Source: Flavobacteriales bacterium (GTDB taxonomy: Bacteria; Bacteroidota; Bacteroidia; Flavobacteriales; Flavobacteriaceae). From it: a DNA stretch of 64,000 nucleotides. Where the stretch lies: NCBI GenBank assembly GCA_026993355.1, contig JALWTX010000001.1:1-64000 (forward strand). Direction: 5' to 3'. A program made the translations under genes and the position numbers. Numbering within the stretch: position 1 is the first letter of the stretch; each line of letters opens with the position of its first letter. Below are positions 1-9,022 of this stretch, piece by piece. The notes under the pieces were generated by a model, which saw nothing but the letters and a program-made list of their open reading frames with translations, was not told the DNA's origin and ran no database searches.

Positions 1-34
1 AAAGTGATATTAAAATAAGAACATATAAATCAAA

Positions 35-68
35 AAAACCACAGAAAGAAATTTCTTTCTGCGGTTTT
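35..68 (-). terminator. Rho-independent terminator of the TPR gene
   Basis: A near-perfect inverted repeat (AAAACC.CAGAAAGAAA / TTTCTTTCTG.GGTTTT, one G:U position) has a run of T on the minus strand right after it. It sits about 65 bp past the stop of the minus-strand TPR gene. Its A-rich left arm means it could also stop transcription entering on the plus strand. Confidence 0.8.
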
Positions 69-133
69 AGTTAATAATTTAATTAATTTTGCTAAAAACC
101 TGTAACGGTTATTTAGGACTAGTCATATTTATC

Positions 134-901
134 TTACTCTGTTTGTGTGATAAATATATCTATATTTCTTGCTTCTTTTGATTCAGGATATTTTTCCTTA
201 ATAATTTCAAAATATTTTTTGGCTGCTGACTTATCGCCTTGTTCCATAGCCAATTTGCCGGCTTTTAAATAATATAAGGGTGCTGTATAATCATTGTCAG
301 AAGCTTTAGCAGCTTTTACATAATAATCCAAAGCTTCTTTAGGCTGATCCAGCTCGACAAAAGCATCGCCAATTACACCATAAGCAGTAGGCTGTAAAAT
401 ATCATCATCGGATTTAAATTTAGATAAATAAGAAACTGCTTGTTTATAATCACCATTTTTATAATAAATCAAACCCATATAGTAATTGGCTAAATTTGCT
501 GCTTTAGTACCGCTATATTTTTCTTTAACTTGCGCAAAACCATATTTACCATCGGCACCATTTAAGGCTTTATCAAAATCGGCTTTCATTTCTTTTTCGT
601 CCGATGTATTGATTCCTTTATCAAAATAAGTTTGTGCAGTTGCTAAATTGTTGGCAGCTTCTTTTTCAGTCGGAATTTTTACATTTTGATCATACCAAAT
701 GTAACCGGCTACTAAAACAATAATTGCCGCCAAACCGGTAAAAATCCATTTTTGATTTTTTTCTAAAAATTTTTCTAATTTGGAAGCACCTTCATCTAAA
801 GAAGTAAAAACTTCGGCCGTTGTACTTTCTTTAGATAAATAATCCAAATCATTTCCACTTTTTTTCTCTTTTTTATATCCTTTCTTTTTGTAAGTTGCCA
901 T
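134..901 (-). CDS. Membrane-anchored tetratricopeptide repeat protein
   Basis: This 255-residue protein has a lysine-rich cytoplasmic N-terminus, one transmembrane helix at about residues 52-70 (WIFTGLAAIIVLVAGYIWY), and a soluble C-terminal part with TPR-like helical pairs (for example YYMGLIYYKNGDYKQAVSYL). The layout, one N-terminal TM segment followed by TPRs in the periplasm, resembles YfgM-type and flavobacterial TPR proteins, which act as chaperone or scaffold factors. The exact role is not known and the match is architectural only. A TAnnTTTG -7 box lies about 25 bp upstream, so it probably has its own promoter although it follows coaX. A strong terminator follows. Confidence 0.8.
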   Translation of the reverse strand: MATYKKKGYKKEKKSGNDLDYLSKESTTAEVFTSLDEGASKLEKFLEKNQKWIFTGLAAIIVLVAGYIWYDQNVKIPTEKEAANNLATAQTYFDKGINTSDEKEMKADFDKALNGADGKYGFAQVKEKYSGTKAANLANYYMGLIYYKNGDYKQAVSYLSKFKSDDDILQPTAYGVIGDAFVELDQPKEALDYYVKAAKASDNDYTAPLYYLKAGKLAMEQGDKSAAKKYFEIIKEKYPESKEARNIDIFITQTE

Positions 902-925
902 AATTCAATTTCTTTTTGGTGATTG

Positions 926-933
926 CAAAGATA
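926..933 (-). promoter_or_regulatory. -7 element (TATCTTTG) of the TPR gene
   Basis: The minus-strand sequence TATCTTTG matches the Bacteroidota -7 consensus TAnnTTTG. It would start transcription about 18 nt before the ATG at 901. No clear -33 TTTG was found at the usual spacing. Confidence 0.5.
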
Positions 934-990
934 AGCCTTATGTTTTAAAAATTAAAATAATTTTTCATAATGCTTTGTGTTTCAAAATTA

Positions 991-1761
991 TCAATTCTTT
1001 GTCAAAATTTCAGGAAGTTTAGCTAAGCCATCAAGTGTCAAATTAGGCGCCACATAATCAATAGCCGTCAATTTATCTTTTAAAATATGCCATAAACCAC
1101 CGGTTATTAAGACTTTATAATGAGGACCAACTGCATTTTTTAAGACAGCAATCATATGATTGACCAAACCGGTATAACCAATTAAAACGCCATTTTGTAT
1201 GGCTGTTTCGGTATTTTTTCCTATAATATTATCCGGAAATTCCAAAGGAACCGAATCTAATTGCGATGTTTTATCGCCCAAAGCATTCATAGCTGTTTTT
1301 AGTCCGGGGGCTATATTTACGCCTAAAATTTCTCCTTTTTTATTGAGCACTGTAAAAGTCAGCGCTGTCCCAAAATCGATGATAATTAAATCTTGATGAT
1401 AAACATGAAAGGCTGCTAATACATTGGCGACTAAATCGGAACCAATCTCATTAGGGCTGGGAATGTCGATATCTAATTGATTAAAAATATTTTGGTCTAA
1501 AATAATGAGCGGTTTGGGGTTCATTTTGTTTAAAATGTTGACAAATTGCGGTTTTAATTCCGGCACGACCGTACTTAATACCTTGGTTTTAATCTCATCA
1601 GGATGAATACCTGCTTCCCACATCGCATTGTGCAATTTTAGGCTATAATCTAATTCTTTGGCATCTTTTTTGGTTTTAAAACGCCAAATTTGCCGCCATT
1701 GTTCATTATATTTTATACCAACAACCACATTCGTATTTCCTATATCGACTACGAGTTTCAT
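991..1761 (-). CDS. coaX: Type III pantothenate kinase
   Basis: CoaX phosphorylates pantothenate with ATP, the first step of coenzyme A synthesis. The 256-residue product has the family hallmarks in order: the phosphate-binding DIGNTN at the N-terminus, the GSDLVAN stretch in the middle, DFGTALTF, GVNIAPGL and the C-terminal ITGG. It belongs to the ASKHA fold, is cytosolic, and is of normal length for the family. The start codon lies 18 nt after the stop of the upstream sensor kinase gene, so the two are probably co-transcribed. In known Flavobacteriia coaX is also often followed by membrane or TPR proteins. Confidence 0.95.
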   Translation of the reverse strand: MKLVVDIGNTNVVVGIKYNEQWRQIWRFKTKKDAKELDYSLKLHNAMWEAGIHPDEIKTKVLSTVVPELKPQFVNILNKMNPKPLIILDQNIFNQLDIDIPSPNEIGSDLVANVLAAFHVYHQDLIIIDFGTALTFTVLNKKGEILGVNIAPGLKTAMNALGDKTSQLDSVPLEFPDNIIGKNTETAIQNGVLIGYTGLVNHMIAVLKNAVGPHYKVLITGGLWHILKDKLTAIDYVAPNLTLDGLAKLPEILTKN

Positions 1762-1779
1762 AAATAATTCTAAATAAAT

Positions 1780-3702
1780 TTAATATGGTATTTCTATTAT
1801 AACTTTAGTGCCTGCCGGTTGACCATCATGATTATATAAATCTTCAAAAGTAATTTTGTAATCATTTAAAAATTTTCTAGAAAAATAACGCAAACGGTCT
1901 TCCGAAAGCTTTATCCCGATGGACTCCCGTTTAAAAGTTCTGGATTTATTTATTTCTTCAGCTCTTTTTCGGCCTATCCCATTATCGATGATTTCAATAA
2001 CATAATAAAATTCATCTTTAGGATAAATATTTACGGTCAAATTTTTGGGGCCTTTTTTAGGCGACAAACCATGCCACAGGGCATTTTCGATAAATGGTTG
2101 TATCAGTAAAGGCGGAATTTTAATTCTGTTCAAATCCAATTTTTCAGACACATTCAAGTCAAAATTTATCTCGTTAGAAAAACGGATATTTTCTATAGAA
2201 ACGTACATGCGTAAAGTTTCTATTTCTTCTTTCAGGCTTACCTCTCTTACAATAGTTGATTGTAAAATTGTCCGGACTAATTTTGAAAAGGTACTTAAAT
2301 AAGCAACGGCTTCTTTGGGGCGGCCTTGTATGATAAACATTTTTAAAGAATTTAAAGCATTAAAAACAAAATGCGGATTCATACGGGCACGCAACAGACT
2401 TTGTTCCAAATTCATCAATTGGCGTTGATTATTCAACTGTCGTTGTTTATAAAAAATTAAGCCTAAAACAATCATCAGTAAAACCAATAATAAAGTAAAA
2501 TAAAAGGTTTTTTTGGTGCGAATTAATTTAGCTGTAACCAATTGATTTTTTTGGCCCAAAGCAGCAATTTTGTCTTTATTATCTAATTGTATTTGTTTTA
2601 TAATTACATCCGCCACCAATTGACGGTTTTTCTCATTTAATATTTCATTTTGTTTTTCATTAAATTTCTTATAATACGCCAAAGCTTTTTTATAATGACC
2701 TTGTGCCGATTCTATTTCAGCAAATTGTTGGTAGGCAATTTGTGCCACCGAAGGAATCTTTTTGTCCAAAGCAATTGAAAGTCCCTTTTGCAAATATTTT
2801 TTGGCCAAGTTATAGTTGTTTGCCTTTGCATAAGCTTTTCCTAAATTGACATATACATCAGCTAAATAATAGGCATCCCCTAAATTAGAAGCCAATTTAA
2901 GATTGGGTAAAATTTTTTGTATAGCTTTATCTATATTTCCTTTTTTTAAATAAATGTTTCCAATGCTATTATTGCAGATCACCTTGCCGACTGTAGATTT
3001 AATTTGCTGGTTATATGATAAAGATTTTTTATAATATTCTAAAGCTTTTTTTAAGTTACCACGCTTTTCATAAATGCCTCCTATATTCTGATAATTAATA
3101 GCCAAGCCCAATTTGTTATCAAATTTCTTTTCGATCTCCAAAGCTGCCAAAAAATGTTCTAAAGCCAAATCGTCACGTTGTAACAAATGATAAATATTTC
3201 CGATACTATTATGCGAAATGGCAATATTTTCAATAATAGGACGCGTTTTTATTTTCACATTTTTAGCCAAAGCCAATGCCTTGTTATGAAACTCTAGTGC
3301 AGATTTGACTGCATCCATACGACGGTAAATTACGCCAATCATATTCAAACTGTAAATGCGGAAAAAAGGATCACTTATTTTTTTTGCGACATTTAAAGCT
3401 TTTTGATGAAAAAAAATAGCCTGCGGATAATTGGCTGAGATACGGTTGAGTTTACCCAAAGCATTGAAGGCGTAAGCTTCTCCTTCTTTAAAATGATATT
3501 TCTGACTTAAGGAAAGAAAATCTTTTAAAGCAAGTGAATCGTTTTGATAGCGATATAACAAACTGTCTAATGTGTAAACCTTTTTAATCCGTTTTTGGAC
3601 AATGGCCTTAAAAAGACTATCCCGCTTAGATTGCTGTGGAAAAATGCTTGTTGAAAACATAAAGGTCAACAAACACCATAAAACAATTTTACGAGACATC
3701 AT
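1780..3702 (-). CDS. TPR-containing LytS-type sensor histidine kinase
   Basis: The 640-residue protein has an N-terminal signal or anchor segment, about eight tetratricopeptide units (residues ~55-360, with repeated NIGxIYxxxGNxxxALxYY patterns), one transmembrane helix at ~398-418, and a cytoplasmic His_kinase/HATPase module. The phospho-acceptor motif MNPHFVFNALNS is present, as are the N-box (FIENALWHGL) and the G-box (DNGIGR, GIKLSEDRL). This is the flavobacterial TPR plus LytS-family architecture. Its usual partner is a LytTR response regulator, but none is encoded next to it here. It is 9 nt from mazG upstream and 18 nt from coaX downstream, which suggests one transcript. The stimulus is unknown. 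Confidence 0.88.
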   Translation of the reverse strand: MMSRKIVLWCLLTFMFSTSIFPQQSKRDSLFKAIVQKRIKKVYTLDSLLYRYQNDSLALKDFLSLSQKYHFKEGEAYAFNALGKLNRISANYPQAIFFHQKALNVAKKISDPFFRIYSLNMIGVIYRRMDAVKSALEFHNKALALAKNVKIKTRPIIENIAISHNSIGNIYHLLQRDDLALEHFLAALEIEKKFDNKLGLAINYQNIGGIYEKRGNLKKALEYYKKSLSYNQQIKSTVGKVICNNSIGNIYLKKGNIDKAIQKILPNLKLASNLGDAYYLADVYVNLGKAYAKANNYNLAKKYLQKGLSIALDKKIPSVAQIAYQQFAEIESAQGHYKKALAYYKKFNEKQNEILNEKNRQLVADVIIKQIQLDNKDKIAALGQKNQLVTAKLIRTKKTFYFTLLLVLLMIVLGLIFYKQRQLNNQRQLMNLEQSLLRARMNPHFVFNALNSLKMFIIQGRPKEAVAYLSTFSKLVRTILQSTIVREVSLKEEIETLRMYVSIENIRFSNEINFDLNVSEKLDLNRIKIPPLLIQPFIENALWHGLSPKKGPKNLTVNIYPKDEFYYVIEIIDNGIGRKRAEEINKSRTFKRESIGIKLSEDRLRYFSRKFLNDYKITFEDLYNHDGQPAGTKVIIEIPY

Positions 3703-3711
3703 TTAATTTAA

Positions 3712-4488
3712 TTAAAGTTTCTTTTTAGCTTCTTTCCAATAGGCTTCCATTTCATCCAAAGACATCTCTTTTAGATCTTTCCCCTCTTCTTTTGCTTTAT
3801 TTTCCAAATATTGAAAACGCTTGATAAATTTTTTGTTGGTTTTTTCTAAAGCTGACTCGGGATTAATACCTTTAAAACGGGCATAATTGATCAAAGCAAA
3901 GAGTAAATCACCGAATTCCTCTTCCATTTTCTCATTGTTACCTTTAACCTCTTCAGCTTTAAATTCTTTGATTTCTTCCAACACTTTGTCCCAAACAGGC
4001 TGCGCTTCTGACCAATCAAAACCAACACCTTTGACTTTTTCTTGAATGCGTAAAGCTTTAATCATGGCCGGCAATGATTTAGGAACCCCTTCCAAAACAG
4101 ATTTTTTACCCTCTTTTAATTTTAATTTTTCCCAGTTTTCTTTTACTTCCTTTTCATCCTTTACTTTTACATCACCATAAATGTGTGGGTGACGATAAAC
4201 TAATTTATCACTGATTGCTTCTGCTACATCTGCTATATCAAAACTTCCGGTTTCAGAACCTAATTTAGCATAAAATACGATATGTAAGAGCAAATCCCCC
4301 AATTCTTTTTTAATTTCGTCCATATCCTTTTCCAAAATGGCATCGGCTAATTCATATACTTCTTCTATAGTTAAATGTCGCAAACTATCAAAGGTTTGTT
4401 TTTTATCCCATGGACAAGATTGACGTAAATCGTCCATAATATCTAACAATCGGGAAAATGCTTGTAATTTCTCTTCTTTGGTATGCAT
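3712..4488 (-). CDS. mazG: Nucleoside triphosphate pyrophosphohydrolase MazG
   Basis: MazG hydrolyses (d)NTPs to monophosphates and pyrophosphate, a house-cleaning role. Two all-alpha MazG domains are visible, each with the metal-binding EE..ELGD / EEFGDLLFA pattern (EEVYELADAI...KELGDLLLHI and EEIKEF...EEFGDLLFAL), and the N-terminal CPWDKKQTFDSL signature. The ORF track starts at 4566, but that extension overlaps the upstream gene and does not look like the family. I chose the ATG at 4488 (MHTKEEKLQAF), giving 258 residues, the normal length, and a 10-nt gap after the upstream stop. It sits in a tightly packed minus-strand run with prfA and the binding protein. Confidence 0.93.
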   Translation of the reverse strand: MHTKEEKLQAFSRLLDIMDDLRQSCPWDKKQTFDSLRHLTIEEVYELADAILEKDMDEIKKELGDLLLHIVFYAKLGSETGSFDIADVAEAISDKLVYRHPHIYGDVKVKDEKEVKENWEKLKLKEGKKSVLEGVPKSLPAMIKALRIQEKVKGVGFDWSEAQPVWDKVLEEIKEFKAEEVKGNNEKMEEEFGDLLFALINYARFKGINPESALEKTNKKFIKRFQYLENKAKEEGKDLKEMSLDEMEAYWKEAKKKL

Positions 4489-4498
4489 ATGAAAAAAA

Positions 4499-5290
4499 TT
4501 AAATAAGTTGGTTAAAATAATCGATTGCCTGGATCGGATATGAGCCAAACCATGTAAAGGGTTCACCTTTTACAAGTAAAATTCGGGTATGAGGTAATAC
4601 CTTTTGTAGTTCTTCACGATGCTTTTCTTTAAACGGATAAGGTTCCGAAGATAATAAAATGACTTCAGGAGACATTTGTTGTAAATCTTTCAAAGATAAA
4701 ACCGGATATCTTAAACGGTCCTTTAACATATTATCAAAAGCTGCCAATTGCATCATCTGATGAATAAAAGTATCACCTCCGATACTCATCCAAGGATCTC
4801 GCCAAATCATGTAAACCGCACGGAGGGGTTGCCTTGATTTCGATTTCAATAATGTTTCTTTTTTAAGGTTTATCTCTGAAATAATTTGACGCGCTATTTG
4901 TTGCCTTTGCAATATGCTTCCCAAATCTTTTATTAACTGCGCATTGCTTTTAAGATTAAAAACATCGGATACATAAACAGGTGCAATTTCATTTAAAGCC
5001 AAAGTCAATTCTTTTGGATTTTCTTCCTTACTGGCTAAAATCAAATCGGGATTTAAGGCTTCGATACTTTCCTTTTTAAAATTTTTTGTTCCCCCGATAA
5101 TTTTTTTTTGTTTTCGCCAAGGCAAAGGAAATTTACAAAAACGTGTGATACCCACAACTTCTTTGTCCAAACCGAATGAATATAACAAGTGTGTTATAGA
5201 AGGAACCAAGGAAACAATACGTATGGGGATTTCTTCAAAAGAAAGTTTTCGTCCCAGTTGATCCTGAATTTCTAAAATTGTCATAAGCAT
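4499..5290 (-). CDS. BtuF-like helical-backbone metal receptor (ABC binding protein family)
   Basis: The 263-residue product carries the periplasmic-binding-protein-2 fold seen in BtuF and iron-siderophore receptors: RIVSLVPSITHLLYSFGL near the start, ALNPDLILAS, and WRDPWMSIGGDTF in the second lobe. No signal peptide or lipobox is visible. The protein starts directly with a short leader ([13 protein letters not shown]), so it may be cytosolic rather than a classic transporter subunit. No permease or ATPase genes are nearby. Its ATG shares one nucleotide with the prfA stop codon (TAATG type), which indicates translational coupling. A second ATG at 5284 could also serve as start. Confidence 0.8.
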   Translation of the reverse strand: MLMTILEIQDQLGRKLSFEEIPIRIVSLVPSITHLLYSFGLDKEVVGITRFCKFPLPWRKQKKIIGGTKNFKKESIEALNPDLILASKEENPKELTLALNEIAPVYVSDVFNLKSNAQLIKDLGSILQRQQIARQIISEINLKKETLLKSKSRQPLRAVYMIWRDPWMSIGGDTFIHQMMQLAAFDNMLKDRLRYPVLSLKDLQQMSPEVILLSSEPYPFKEKHREELQKVLPHTRILLVKGEPFTWFGSYPIQAIDYFNQLI

Positions 5291-6366
5291 TAAAGTTGCT
5301 CGCCGGCAGCTTTTAATTTTTCGGTATTATCTGCTAATCTTAAAGCATCAATTATTTTATCCAATTCACCATTGATAATATTTTGCAAATCATATAAAGT
5401 CAAATTAATACGGTGATCGGTTACCCGGCCTTGCGGATAATTATAAGTGCGTATTTTGGCAGAACGGTCACCACTGGACACCATTGACTTTCTAAATTGG
5501 GCATCTGCTTCTTGACGTTTCTTAAGTTCAATTTCATATAAACGCGAACGTAATACGCCCAAAGCCTTTTCATAATTTTTGTGTTGCGATTTTTGATCTT
5601 GACATTGTGCCACTATTCCTGTAGGAATGTGTGTTAACCGTACAGCCGAATAGGTTGTATTAACTGATTGACCGCCCGGGCCTGAAGACATAAACAGATC
5701 CTTCCGGATATCATTGGGATTTATTTGAACATCAAATTCTTCGGCTTCAGGCAATACCATCACTGTCGCTGCAGAAGTGTGTACCCTTCCCTGTGTCTCA
5801 GTTTGTGGGACACGCTGCACACGGTGCACACCTGCTTCGTATTTCATCGTGCCATAAACATCATCACCACTGATCTTAAAAATCATTTCTTTAAAACCAC
5901 CTGAGGTACCTTCATTAAAATCCACTATTTCTGTTTTCCATCCTTTTTTGTCGGCATATTTTGCATACATACGGTACAAATCACCTGCAAAAATACTCGC
6001 CTCATCCCCCCCAGTTCCTGCGCGTATTTCAACAATAACATTTTTAGCGTCTTCGGGGTCCTTAGGTATAAGCATGAATTTTATTTCTTCCTCTAATTCC
6101 GGTAGTCTGCTCTGTGCTTGCTCTATTTCAGCTTTAGCCATTTCTACCATTTCCGGATCGGTTTCTTCGGATAATAATTCTTTGGCTTCCGCCAAATTGT
6201 CTTGTAAAGCTTCGTATTCTTTTATTTTGACCATTAACTTTTCTAAATCTTTATATTCTTTGTTAATGGCAATATATCGTTTTTGATCAGAAATTATATC
6301 GGGTTGAATTATCAAATCTGATACTTCATCAAAACGATTTTTTATTAATTGCAATTTATCTCTCAT
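5290..6366 (-). CDS. prfA: Peptide chain release factor 1
   Basis: RF1 recognises UAA and UAG and triggers peptide release. The 358-residue sequence has the N-terminal helical domain, the anticodon-like PxT tripeptide ([14 protein letters not shown]) that separates RF1 from RF2, and the catalytic GGQ loop ([10 protein letters not shown]). The length is normal. A -7 box (TATTTTTG on the minus strand) lies 17-24 bp upstream, and a terminator separates the gene from the gldN end upstream. It therefore begins a new transcript that probably continues into the BtuF-like gene, mazG, the sensor kinase and coaX. Confidence 0.97.
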   Translation of the reverse strand: MRDKLQLIKNRFDEVSDLIIQPDIISDQKRYIAINKEYKDLEKLMVKIKEYEALQDNLAEAKELLSEETDPEMVEMAKAEIEQAQSRLPELEEEIKFMLIPKDPEDAKNVIVEIRAGTGGDEASIFAGDLYRMYAKYADKKGWKTEIVDFNEGTSGGFKEMIFKISGDDVYGTMKYEAGVHRVQRVPQTETQGRVHTSAATVMVLPEAEEFDVQINPNDIRKDLFMSSGPGGQSVNTTYSAVRLTHIPTGIVAQCQDQKSQHKNYEKALGVLRSRLYEIELKKRQEADAQFRKSMVSSGDRSAKIRTYNYPQGRVTDHRINLTLYDLQNIINGELDKIIDALRLADNTEKLKAAGEQL

Positions 6367-6382
6367 CCGCTATGCTTTTTGA

Positions 6383-6390
6383 CAAAAATA
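6383..6390 (-). promoter_or_regulatory. -7 element (TATTTTTG) of prfA
   Basis: The minus-strand TATTTTTG matches TAnnTTTG and lies 17 nt before the prfA ATG. The -33 element is not obvious. Confidence 0.45.
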
Positions 6391-6411
6391 TAAAATATTA
6401 AGCGATTATAA

Positions 6412-6446
6412 AATAAAAACATCCACCTATTTCAGGTGGATGTTAA
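6412..6446 (-). terminator. Terminator of the gldKLMN operon
   Basis: A perfect 11-bp inverted repeat, AACATCCACCT / AGGTGGATGTT with a 5-nt loop, is followed by T-rich sequence on the minus strand. It lies about 25 bp past the gldN stop. Confidence 0.88.
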
Positions 6447-6467
6447 TTATTATATTTTGGTATGGGT

Positions 6468-7355
6468 TTAATAATTCCACATATCTTCTTCGTAATTACG
6501 TATTTTCTCTTTGATTCGTTGCGATTCTAAAAGTTGTCTTAAAGCATTATCGTGTATATATTCTTTGATTGCTCTATCACCGTAAACATTATCTTCTTTG
6601 TATATTATCCCACTAAAACGTCTCGCATTCAGCAAATGATCATAATCAATGGGATGCGTGGTATTTCGAGGGTTAAACGCATAGTAATTATGTAAAGTCA
6701 AACGCGCATCAGGAAAAAATACCCAGAAAACTTCCACTAAGTCCGGAGTAACACCGGCAGCCATTCCTTTCGGATCAACAGCAACGGGTGCAATGCCTAA
6801 CAAACGGTATTTAAGCTCACCATATTTTGCATCAAAATACCAGATACCTCTTACATGAAACTCTTCAATCGTCTCGGAATTAACATGGAATTCATTGATA
6901 TATTGCGGATCGACATAACCTTCGTCATTAAATTGATCACGACCTGCATCAGTCGTATCTATGGCAGTCATACGGTCCTTAATTTCATCCAAAGTCAATT
7001 TTTGGGTAAAATAAGAATCAGCATACACCTTTGTAATTTCACCGCTTTTAATACCATGATATAATGCATCGAACAATGAACGAACATTTGGCATTGCTGC
7101 TAAAGTATCGGTCGGATAATATAGGGGTAGATTGAAACGCTCATCTAAATCTATACGTTCCCATACTTGTTTACCCCATAATATATCACGGTCTTCTGTA
7201 TAAGGATAAGGCAATGGCAAGCTAAAGTCCATTTTCTTTTGCTTACTGTTTTTCACCCCTATTTCAGAAGGATCCTTGGCATTGAGAATATTAAATTGCG
7301 CAAAACCTGTAAAGTTTAATGACAAAAATGCAATAATTAAAAATACTTTTTTCAT
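6468..7355 (-). CDS. gldN: Gliding motility / type IX secretion protein GldN
   Basis: GldN (PorN in Porphyromonas) forms, with GldK, the periplasmic ring of the type IX secretion system linked to the outer membrane. The 295-residue product has a Sec signal peptide (MKKVFLIIAFLSLNFTGFAQ) and family-typical stretches such as RDILWGKQVWERIDLDERFN, RSLFDALYHGI and IRGIWYFD-like FHVRGIWYFDAKYGE. It is the last gene of gldK-gldL-gldM-gldN, 49 nt after gldM, and is followed by a strong terminator. Confidence 0.95.
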   Translation of the reverse strand: MKKVFLIIAFLSLNFTGFAQFNILNAKDPSEIGVKNSKQKKMDFSLPLPYPYTEDRDILWGKQVWERIDLDERFNLPLYYPTDTLAAMPNVRSLFDALYHGIKSGEITKVYADSYFTQKLTLDEIKDRMTAIDTTDAGRDQFNDEGYVDPQYINEFHVNSETIEEFHVRGIWYFDAKYGELKYRLLGIAPVAVDPKGMAAGVTPDLVEVFWVFFPDARLTLHNYYAFNPRNTTHPIDYDHLLNARRFSGIIYKEDNVYGDRAIKEYIHDNALRQLLESQRIKEKIRNYEEDMWNY

Positions 7356-7404
7356 TTGATGATGTTTATTTAATCTTTAACGAACTGAATCGCAACTTTT
7401 ATTT

Positions 7405-8979
7405 TTAGTTGATTATTTCGACAATAACCGGTGAAACTTTTTTTATTTGATAACCTGAATTTCCCTTCAAATAAGCTCTAATATTATAAATCTGAACATT
7501 CTGCCCACGTTTTACACGTCGCAACAATTGTTTAGCTTTGCTATCCAAACGGGTCCCATTCACGCGTAAAGTAGGTTGACCTGGAACTTTAAAGTCAAAA
7601 CTTCTAACACCTAATTTAACATCAAAGTCAAAATCTGGCAAAGTAGCATTGATGGTTGACAACTCTAAATTCCTTTTAGGCATTTTAACCACGCCACTTT
7701 CTCCACGAACTGTTCCAACTGGAGGCGGAATGTTTTTCACACGAAAGGTTTTGCTGTCTGTAACAGTCTTGCCGTTTACTTTTCCACTGACCTTGATTTG
7801 GACCTTCTTTCCCTTATATTTGGTCACATTCATAATATATTTACCTGTGCCAACTTTCTTAAGTCCGGGCGCGGAAACAGATATTTTATTATCAGGCACG
7901 CCAGGTATAGAAATAGATAAAGGATTGTCAACACCACGGTAAACGACATTCATTTTGTCAGCAGAAATAACAGCACTATTAGGTACGGGTATAACTGCAT
8001 ACTTAACCACAAAAGGTAATTTTACATCTTTGTTATTTTCGTCAAAAACGATTTCACCTTTCACTTCTTTCTCACCAACATTACCGGCCGGCAAGTTTAA
8101 GTGAACATAACCACTGGTTAATAAATCCTCGGGAACAGGTTTGCCATTAATCATTACTTTTTTGAAAGACATGGTACTATCTACACGACCTAAAGCTACT
8201 TTTCCGGTCACTTTTTCACCAGGGAAATATGCTGATTTATCAAGCACTACAACCGGTTCATAATTGGTTACGGAAACATCTGAAGCCATTTGACCCCGTA
8301 TCATGTTTGATAGTATCTCATTTTCCGTTTCTGCTCCCTTATTTACATAACTATCTAATTTAAAAATAGTAGAAACCGTAGGGAAACCTTCGAAATTTGC
8401 CATTAACCATGGTTCCTTTCTTTTGCCCTTTTTGCCATGTACTTCGTCTTTGGTATCGAATCTTTCTTCAATATTCTTTTTCATGGTGGCAGACAAAGGT
8501 TTGCCATCAATTTTTAAATTGAGTAAATAATTTCTATAATCCTCAATGGCTTTCTTAAATTCCTTGGCTTTCTTGGTTTCCTTACCGTTTAAAAAGAACA
8601 TATTATCCACTGTACTGGATTTGTCCATACTTTCATAATCTAATTTTTTGGGTATTTTCCCATTAAATTCTTTTTTAAGAATTTCGTTTTTCAAGTTATG
8701 AATGTAATTTTGAAAATCCTGTGTTTTTTTCTGTAATTCATTAGCCGTTTTATACTTTTCACCATATTTTGCTGGTTGTTCTTTAGCTTTTACGGCTAAT
8801 GTTTTTAAAAGATAATCATTTGATTGCGACTTCATTTTTGTTGCGGCCACCACTTCTTCTGATGATTTTCCAAAAGCCGAAAGGACTTTTTTAGACATTT
8901 GAAGTGCCAGCATGGCAATAAAAATCAAGTACATCAAATTAATCATTTTCTGTCTTGCTGTTAATTTACCTCCTGCCAT
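7405..8979 (-). CDS. gldM: Gliding motility / type IX secretion motor protein GldM
   Basis: GldM is the inner-membrane subunit whose dimer, with a GldL pentamer, forms the proton-driven rotary motor of T9SS and gliding. The 524-residue sequence begins with MAGGKLTARQKMINLMYLIFIAMLALQMSKKVLSAF, a single N-terminal transmembrane helix, followed by a long periplasmic region of helical and beta domains that reaches the GldKN ring. The length matches Flavobacterium GldM. The C-terminal domain (residues ~430-524) is of the beta type that contacts GldK/GldN. The gene is 43 nt after gldL. Confidence 0.96.
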   Translation of the reverse strand: MAGGKLTARQKMINLMYLIFIAMLALQMSKKVLSAFGKSSEEVVAATKMKSQSNDYLLKTLAVKAKEQPAKYGEKYKTANELQKKTQDFQNYIHNLKNEILKKEFNGKIPKKLDYESMDKSSTVDNMFFLNGKETKKAKEFKKAIEDYRNYLLNLKIDGKPLSATMKKNIEERFDTKDEVHGKKGKRKEPWLMANFEGFPTVSTIFKLDSYVNKGAETENEILSNMIRGQMASDVSVTNYEPVVVLDKSAYFPGEKVTGKVALGRVDSTMSFKKVMINGKPVPEDLLTSGYVHLNLPAGNVGEKEVKGEIVFDENNKDVKLPFVVKYAVIPVPNSAVISADKMNVVYRGVDNPLSISIPGVPDNKISVSAPGLKKVGTGKYIMNVTKYKGKKVQIKVSGKVNGKTVTDSKTFRVKNIPPPVGTVRGESGVVKMPKRNLELSTINATLPDFDFDVKLGVRSFDFKVPGQPTLRVNGTRLDSKAKQLLRRVKRGQNVQIYNIRAYLKGNSGYQIKKVSPVIVEIIN

Positions 8980-9022
8980 TATAATTTTATTTTAATTAAT
9001 TTAAATTTTAATTGAAAAATAC

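Noticed and set aside
4489-4566. N-terminal extension of mazG in the ORF track
   Set aside because: Overlaps the upstream gene and lacks MazG similarity; the ATG at 4488 gives the normal length.
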